The translations under genes were made by a program, and so were the position numbers. 64,000 bases of DNA from Flavobacteriaceae bacterium (GTDB lineage Bacteria > Bacteroidota > Bacteroidia > Flavobacteriales > Flavobacteriaceae): the NCBI GenBank assembly GCA_947488595.1, contig CANKZI010000008.1:1-64000 (forward strand). The letters are read 5' to 3'. The stretch's first letter is position 1. Each line of letters opens with the position of its first letter. The notes beneath the pieces were generated by a model that did no database searches, was not told where the DNA came from, and saw only the letters and a list, made by a program, of their open reading frames with translations. Shown piece by piece: positions 58,738-64,000 of this stretch.

Positions 58738-61587
58738 TTATATAGAAAGTATGTATTCTACAAGACCTTGTTCATGTGATAAATCCATCTTTTTTCGCAA
58801 ACGATATCGTTTTATTTCGACACTACGTACGGAAATGTTCAATAATGGTGCGATTTCTTTTGACGAAAGGTTCAATCTTAAGTAAGCACAAAGTCTTAAA
58901 TCATTCGGAGTTAGCGCGCTATGTGCCGATTTTACTTTTTTAAGAAAATCTTTGTCGGCGTTATTAAATGCTTCTTTAAAAATATTCCAAGTATCTTCTT
59001 GATTGATGTTTTTGTTGATGGTTGAGATTACCGATTTGATACTTTTGTTGCCCAAATCGTCAGTTGTCTTTTTTAAATCTTCTTTAATGATTGATAACAG
59101 CTCGTTTTTCTGAATCAAACTCATGGTTGAAACTGCTAATTCACGATTTATACTATCGACATCTTGCGTAAGTTGTTGATTTCTAATCTTCATAAGTTGT
59201 TGTTCGTTTTCCAGTTCTTTGATTTCAAGTAAAAGATTATTTTCTTCGATCAATTTTTCTTTTTGCTTTTGGTAATAATTTCGATATGCTTTATTGATAA
59301 AGTGGCCTATTATAAGCAATAAAATAAAATAAATAAACCATGCTGTATTGGTTGCGTACCAAGGTTTTAATATTGTAAAGCTATAAATGGCAGTATTTTT
59401 CGAATAGGAGTTTCCGATTTTTGCTCTAACTTTAAATATGTAGTTTCCTGCAGGCAAATTTTTAAAATTAATATTAGATTTTCCATTCCATTGGCTCCAT
59501 TTTTCATCAATCCCTTCGAGTAAATATTGGTATTTGGCATCTATATATTTGTTGTACTCTGGAATAGTATAAGAAAATGTAATATTATTCTCGGTATATT
59601 TAAATTGCCCTTCTTCGCTAATTGCACTATATTTAAGACCTTCGTTTAGTTTATTTGTAGCAATTGTAGTTATAAATATGCTGTAGTTATTAAAACTTAA
59701 ATCGTCAATATTGACGGTATAATAGCCATCTGTCGTACCAATTAAATAATTTGAATTGTAAATTGGCGTTACATTTTCAAATCCCAGCATGGAATTGGTT
59801 AATGATGCTGGAATCGGAATTATGTTTTGTTTTAATTGGTCACTCAATTTGCCGAGTGAGAAGTAGTTGATATAATTTTTAGTAAAAATCCATAATTTAT
59901 TGGAATTGTCAACAATCAATTTACCTGACGTGTATTCATCTTTTTCAAAAACATTACTCAAAAAAGTATCCTTTTCAAAATTGGCTGTTTTCGGATTTAA
60001 TTTAAAAACGCCTTCTTTGTAAGCGTAATAAATTTGTCCATTAAATTTGGTCAAACTAGCATTTTTTCCTTTTGTTGGCGTATCATAGGTTTTGAACTTT
60101 TTTGTATTAATTAGATTTTTATTCAATTCAAGACGAAAAATACCTTTGTACTCGTGACTTATATAAACAGTATAGTTGTTTGTGATTTCAAAATACCTGG
60201 ATGAATAATCAAATCCGTCGATTTTATTTTTAAAAACCCAATCATTATTGACTTTTTCTAATATTGACAATCCGTAATAATTGCCTTGCAGCAAAAGATT
60301 TTTTTGTGAAGGAACATTTTCAAACTTCCAAGTTCCAGAAGTTCCAAATATTTTTTTTGCATTGTTATTTTCGATCAAAAATGTTCCTGTATCATGACCG
60401 CAAAATAGTGTTCGGTCATATTCAAACAATGACCAAACTTGGCCTTTTGTACCATTTATAAACTTAAAGGCATCATTCGAAGTGTTGTTTTTATAAAATA
60501 AACCTTGGTTGGTTCCAACATATAATTTATTTTCAAAAAGTATTGAACTATAAACGGTTCCTAAAATCCCTGTATCGTCTGAAAAATTTTTAACGGGCGA
60601 TTGCAAATTGATACAGTTAATGCCATTGTCCATTCCGACCCATAAATTTTTATCTGCATCTTCAAATAAAGACAAAGCGGTATTGTTATTAAGCCCTCTG
60701 TTTTGGGTAATATGGTATCTAATTTTACCTTCTTTTGAAAGAATAAAAATACCATTTGAAACACATCCTAAGGCAAATCCTCCGTCCGAAAGTGGTTGTG
60801 TGCTATAAATAGAACTACTATTGAGTGCTGCATCGGCTTCAGTGTTCCACTTGATTAATGTTTGATTTTCGAGCTTATAAAAACCATTATATTGTGTTTG
60901 AATGACCAAGACATTATTGTCGGACTGCAAACCTGTAATCCTATTTTTTAATAAATCAGGATGGTTTGAAATTAGATTGCTTTTGCCATTTTCAATTTCA
61001 AAAAGACCTTCGTTAACTGTTTGAAAATAAATGGCATTATTGGTTTTAAAAGCTTTACTTATATTGCTTTTTGCAGTAATTATTTTGAAAGCTTTTGATT
61101 TTGTATCGTATATAAAAATTTGATCAAGTGATTGAAAAACTACCCATTGGTCATACTGAAAAATGTTCCAAAATTGTTCATCATCAAGGATCTTTTTTTT
61201 GACGGATTGACTTAAAGAATGGTAAGTTAAACGACCATCTTTTTTTCTTTCCCAATAACCAAATTCCATGTAACAGCCAGTGAAAATAACATTATCTATA
61301 ACTTTAACCGATCGCATAATGGTTTCATTCGGCGATGGATAAAGCGTCCAATTTGCACCATTGTATTCTAAGAGACCATCGTTGTTGGCAAAATATAGAA
61401 AATTATTTTTGTCTTGGCTAATCATCAAATTTTGATTTCCAGCTTCGTAAGTTCTTGGCATGTACCTTAAGATAGGCGGTAATTCTTGTGCATTAGCAAA
61501 AGAAAAAAAAAGTAAAAAAACAACCTTTAGTAAATATTTCGACAATTTCGGATACAATGTAATCAAAGTAAATAAAGTATTATGCAC
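58738..61587 (-). CDS. Membrane-spanning propeller/Y_Y_Y regulator with LuxR-type HTH
   Basis: 949 aa. Signal/anchor (LLKVVFLLFFSFANAQ), then about 640 residues of beta-propeller repeats (NNDGLLEYNGANWTLYPSPN, LSLFEDADKNLWVGMDNGIN). A Y_Y_Y domain follows (YQYLLEGIDEKWSQWNGKSN), one membrane helix near residues 745-765 (WFIYFILLLIIGHFI), a coiled coil (about 770-840) and a C-terminal LuxR-type HTH (about 892-949: SSKEIAPLLNISVRSVEIKR). There is no histidine kinase or receiver domain, so it is a one-component relative of hybrid two-component PUL sensors. Adjacent to susC, same strand; probably senses glucan oligosaccharides in the periplasm. Confidence 0.9.
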   Translation of the reverse strand: MHNTLFTLITLYPKLSKYLLKVVFLLFFSFANAQELPPILRYMPRTYEAGNQNLMISQDKNNFLYFANNDGLLEYNGANWTLYPSPNETIMRSVKVIDNVIFTGCYMEFGYWERKKDGRLTYHSLSQSVKKKILDDEQFWNIFQYDQWVVFQSLDQIFIYDTKSKAFKIITAKSNISKAFKTNNAIYFQTVNEGLFEIENGKSNLISNHPDLLKNRITGLQSDNNVLVIQTQYNGFYKLENQTLIKWNTEADAALNSSSIYSTQPLSDGGFALGCVSNGIFILSKEGKIRYHITQNRGLNNNTALSLFEDADKNLWVGMDNGINCINLQSPVKNFSDDTGILGTVYSSILFENKLYVGTNQGLFYKNNTSNDAFKFINGTKGQVWSLFEYDRTLFCGHDTGTFLIENNNAKKIFGTSGTWKFENVPSQKNLLLQGNYYGLSILEKVNNDWVFKNKIDGFDYSSRYFEITNNYTVYISHEYKGIFRLELNKNLINTKKFKTYDTPTKGKNASLTKFNGQIYYAYKEGVFKLNPKTANFEKDTFLSNVFEKDEYTSGKLIVDNSNKLWIFTKNYINYFSLGKLSDQLKQNIIPIPASLTNSMLGFENVTPIYNSNYLIGTTDGYYTVNIDDLSFNNYSIFITTIATNKLNEGLKYSAISEEGQFKYTENNITFSYTIPEYNKYIDAKYQYLLEGIDEKWSQWNGKSNINFKNLPAGNYIFKVRAKIGNSYSKNTAIYSFTILKPWYATNTAWFIYFILLLIIGHFINKAYRNYYQKQKEKLIEENNLLLEIKELENEQQLMKIRNQQLTQDVDSINRELAVSTMSLIQKNELLSIIKEDLKKTTDDLGNKSIKSVISTINKNINQEDTWNIFKEAFNNADKDFLKKVKSAHSALTPNDLRLCAYLRLNLSSKEIAPLLNISVRSVEIKRYRLRKKMDLSHEQGLVEYILSI

Positions 61588-61662
61588 AATAATAAATTTG
61601 AATTAGATAATAAATTTAAATAAAAACTTTTCATTAAATCGAATTCGTACAATATTTTTCAT

Positions 61663-61693
61663 AAAAAAGCACGTTCTATAGGAACGTGCTTTT
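61663..61693 (-). terminator. Terminator of the T9SS glycan-binding protein gene
   Basis: 12-bp exact stem AAAAGCACGTTC / GAACGTGCTTTT (61665-61676, 61682-61693), 5-nt loop, T run on the minus strand. Confidence 0.9.
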
Positions 61694-61712
61694 AAAATAT
61701 AATTCAATTAAC

Positions 61713-63545
61713 CTATTTTTTGATCACTTTTGAGGTAATTGTTTTTCCATCAATGGTAGCTTTTACAATATAAACACCAATTTGAAGGTTAGAAATATCC
61801 AAAACTGAAATTGAAGCATTTGGTTTGCTTGAAACGACGTTTTGTCCTAAAACATTGTAAACGCCTACTTCTTGAATGTTAGATGTTCCTTCAATTGTCA
61901 ACTGATTTGCAACAGGATTTGGATACACTTTAATTTTTGAAGTTTCAAAATTATCAACTCCAAGCGGTACATTACTGAAATAGACATTGTCAATAAAAAC
62001 AATTCCAGTACCAGAAGGGTTTCCAGAGAAAATCAATTGTGAAATATTACTTGTTGTAGTTAAGCCCGTAAAAGCTGACAAAGGAATATCATAACTATTC
62101 CAACCAGATAATGTTGGTGTAAAAGACAATTCGAATTCTTTATCATCGCCACCTTGGAAGGTATTATTCGCACCAAAATCAACCAATTTAATTCTAAAAG
62201 CAGTCATGTTTGGTGTCCAAGCATCAACGTGAAAATAAAGCATTTGAGAAGCATTAATCGCATTTGCTCCTAGTGTTTCGATTCCAACAAAATTCAAAGC
62301 GGAATATTTTTTTGTATCATTTCCAGCAATCATAAGGTCTAATAAGTTACCTTGAGACCAATCTGTTCTCCATGTATTTACAGGAACATTGCTGTAAGCA
62401 TTACTGAACATAGAAATGACATTTGCTTGAGGTCTTGTTGGCGTTGGCGCAGCGGTTACTGGCGTATTTGGATCACTAAATGCGACATTGTGAAAATAAA
62501 CGTTATCGATATAAACTACTGCAGGCCCTGATGGATTTCCAGAGAATATCAATTGTGCGATATGACTTTTTGCCATCATAAAATCTGAAAGCGGGATTTC
62601 TAATGAATTCCAACCTGCAATCGTTGGCGTGAAAGTTAGCTCTGATTCGGTATCGTCTCCACCGCCAAATTCTGCATTTGCACCTACATCAACTAGTTTA
62701 ACTCTAAAAGCAGTCATGTTTGGAGTCCAATAATCAATATGAAAATACAACATTCCCGAAGCATCAATCAAATTGGCTCCAATCGTTTCAATACCTACAA
62801 ATTGTAAATTGCTGTATTTTTTGGTGTCGTTACCAGCAACTTGAATATCTTCCAAAGTAACAACAGGAGACCAATCGGTTTTCCAAGTGTCAACGGTAAC
62901 GTTGGTATATGCATTACTAAACATTGAAATCACGTTTGCAGCAGGTCTTGTTGGCGTTGTTGCAGCTACAGTTGGACCGGTTGGTGTTGCCAATTGTGCA
63001 GAAAATGTAATGTTGTCAAAATAACATACGTTGTCAGTCGTTCTCGCTTGAAAATCAGGAAACACAACAATTTGATTGATGCCAGTTGAAGACGCCTCCC
63101 CAATTTTTCCTGCGAAGTTAAAGGTCAATTCTTCCCATTGATTTACAAGAGTATTGGCTACTTTAATTTCGCCAGTTGATGCACCACTTGCAGCGAATTT
63201 AATACCTACATCGCTGATTACTGTTTTCCACACCATTATTTTTACAGTGCAATTTGAAGCAGAAAGTGTAAAAGTACCAATTCCAGCGTTTAATGCCGTT
63301 TCAACGCCTGCATACGGAGGGCTTCCGACTAAAGGCGTTAATTTTGCCACGGTTGCAGAAGTGTTGGCACCTGAAGCATCGGGGTTCGCAATTATTTGTA
63401 ATGGTGGGGCAGGGGTTGATGGATTTTCAAAAGTAGTCCATGTCCAAGTACTCCCAAAACCTCCACTCTCAAAAGTGATTGGGGCATTTTGTGAAAATCC
63501 AATTGAAAAAACCAAAAGGAAAATCGATAAAGTAATTTTTTTCAT
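61713..63545 (-). CDS. T9SS-secreted protein with three glycan-binding-type modules
   Basis: About 610 aa from the ATG at 63545 (MKKITLSIFLLVFSIGFSQ signal peptide); a start at 63572 adds nine non-signal residues. Module 1 (about 20-190) is a beta-jellyroll CBM-like domain (ITFESGGFGSTWTWTTFENP ... CYFDNITFSA). Modules 2 and 3 (about 200-355 and 370-525) are homologues of the two modules in the 52354 lipoprotein (VISMFSNAYTNVTVDTWKTD, VISMFSNAYSNVPVNTWRTD). The last 80 residues are a type A sorting domain (KVYPNPVANQLTIEG ... GVYIVKATIDGKTITSKVIK). No catalytic domain seen, so it probably binds glucan outside the cell. Confidence 0.87.
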   Translation of the reverse strand: MKKITLSIFLLVFSIGFSQNAPITFESGGFGSTWTWTTFENPSTPAPPLQIIANPDASGANTSATVAKLTPLVGSPPYAGVETALNAGIGTFTLSASNCTVKIMVWKTVISDVGIKFAASGASTGEIKVANTLVNQWEELTFNFAGKIGEASSTGINQIVVFPDFQARTTDNVCYFDNITFSAQLATPTGPTVAATTPTRPAANVISMFSNAYTNVTVDTWKTDWSPVVTLEDIQVAGNDTKKYSNLQFVGIETIGANLIDASGMLYFHIDYWTPNMTAFRVKLVDVGANAEFGGGDDTESELTFTPTIAGWNSLEIPLSDFMMAKSHIAQLIFSGNPSGPAVVYIDNVYFHNVAFSDPNTPVTAAPTPTRPQANVISMFSNAYSNVPVNTWRTDWSQGNLLDLMIAGNDTKKYSALNFVGIETLGANAINASQMLYFHVDAWTPNMTAFRIKLVDFGANNTFQGGDDKEFELSFTPTLSGWNSYDIPLSAFTGLTTTSNISQLIFSGNPSGTGIVFIDNVYFSNVPLGVDNFETSKIKVYPNPVANQLTIEGTSNIQEVGVYNVLGQNVVSSKPNASISVLDISNLQIGVYIVKATIDGKTITSKVIKK

Positions 63546-63572
63546 AATTTCAAAGTTTAAGTTGATTTTCAA

Positions 63573-64000
63573 ATGTAAGATTCATTTTTTGCGTTTTAAA
63601 ATTGCGTAATTATATAAAAACTATACAAGTTTATTTCTGTTATTCCTGTACGTTAATCCTTTTAAATATTAATAATTATTGGTTTTTACTAAAAATGTAG
63701 CGCACTGTTTTTTTTATTAGAAGTCAAAAATGTTGTGGTAATGTACAGTTATATTCTAATGATTTTGTTTTGTGGATGAATAAATTATCAAAATAAATCT
63801 ATTGAAAAAGACGTATTCGTATTTTGTGCGTACATTTCATATCAAAAATGAAATTATAATATGTACATTTTTTTACTAATTAAATTACATTTTATACTTA
63901 TTTATTGAAAAATTCTGGCCAATTATTTTTTTTGCGTTTTTCAAAAAATTAACAAATTCTAAGGTTATAATTTCTTAATTTGCCGACATAAATAATTAAA
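63573..64000. other. 428-bp upstream region with repeated GTACAT sites
   Basis: No ORF. Contains TGTAC (63648-63651 region), TGTACA (63742-63747), GTACAT (63830-63835) and the 8-bp palindrome ATGTACAT (63861-63868). The last two frame a TTTCAT ... ATGAAA inverted repeat. Probably the control region of the 61713 gene and of whatever lies beyond the right edge. Confidence 0.45.

Noticed and set aside
1..64000. CRISPR arrays, tRNA and rRNA genes, prophage or intact IS
   Set aside because: No regularly spaced identical repeats with unique spacers, no cloverleaf or rRNA-like sequence and no transposase or phage gene were seen by eye. A tRNAscan or ISfinder search would be needed to be sure.

Overview
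The window is a 64 kb piece of a low-GC Bacteroidota chromosome, almost certainly a Flavobacteriaceae member close to Flavobacterium. The evidence is of four kinds: type IX secretion genes and sorting tails (PorQ, two proteins with C-terminal T9SS domains); a SusC/SusD polysaccharide locus; bacillithiol synthesis (BshA); and Bacteroidota promoters (TTTG, about 19 nt, TAnnTTTG), of which the rpsA promoter is a perfect example. No rRNA, tRNA, CRISPR array, prophage or intact insertion sequence was seen.

Layout. 1-7839 is a fatty-acid degradation block on the minus strand: acyl-CoA ligase, then marR, fadN, fadA, a four-helix-bundle gene and fadE (cut by the window edge). 7.9-12.6 kb holds an LtaS-like sulfatase, a LETM1-related protein and an ECF sigma factor with two envelope partners. 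12.7-17.5 kb holds a HAD phosphatase and a light/DNA-repair operon (SRPBCC, SDR, class I photolyase, divergent cryptochrome-like protein). 17.5-18.06 kb is a long non-coding stretch full of repeats. 18.06-28.7 kb holds glycogen branching enzyme, GH31 alpha-glucosidase, an M48 lipoprotein, an Atg22-like MFS protein, a duplicated-domain lipoprotein and Lon. 28.8-36 kb is mostly housekeeping: porQ, cmk, a NupG-like permease, rpsA, bshA and a PrcB-like lipoprotein. 36-47.3 kb holds envelope proteins, an LpxH-like phosphoesterase, a VWA/AAA+ pair, a J-domain/KTSC protein, a secreted endonuclease, a DUF2911 protein, DUF4199 and a split YeeE/YedE transporter. 47.5-63.5 kb is a beta-glucan (laminarin-type) utilization locus.

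How the genes work together. In the glucan locus a membrane-spanning propeller/LuxR regulator lies beside one minus-strand transcription unit: susC, susD, a glycan-binding lipoprotein, GH16, GH3, GH16. A T9SS-secreted protein next to it shares an unusual duplicated module with the binding lipoprotein. This would make a complete sense, bind, cut, import and saccharify path for beta-1,3-glucan, with an intrinsic terminator inside the operon before GH3.

The most unusual signal is in the fad operon. Each of its three intergenic gaps carries a pair of inverted, purine/pyrimidine, 7-base-period repeat arms. In two gaps the arms are about 20-25 nt apart. In the third the four-helix-bundle (S23/IVS-family) gene sits exactly between them. 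This resembles the 23S rRNA intervening sequences that encode the same protein family, but here it lies between protein-coding genes. Other points of interest are the cryptochrome-like protein without the usual C-terminal tryptophan motif, a dyad over the photolyase-operon promoter, and a 94-bp element with 13-bp terminal inverted repeats.
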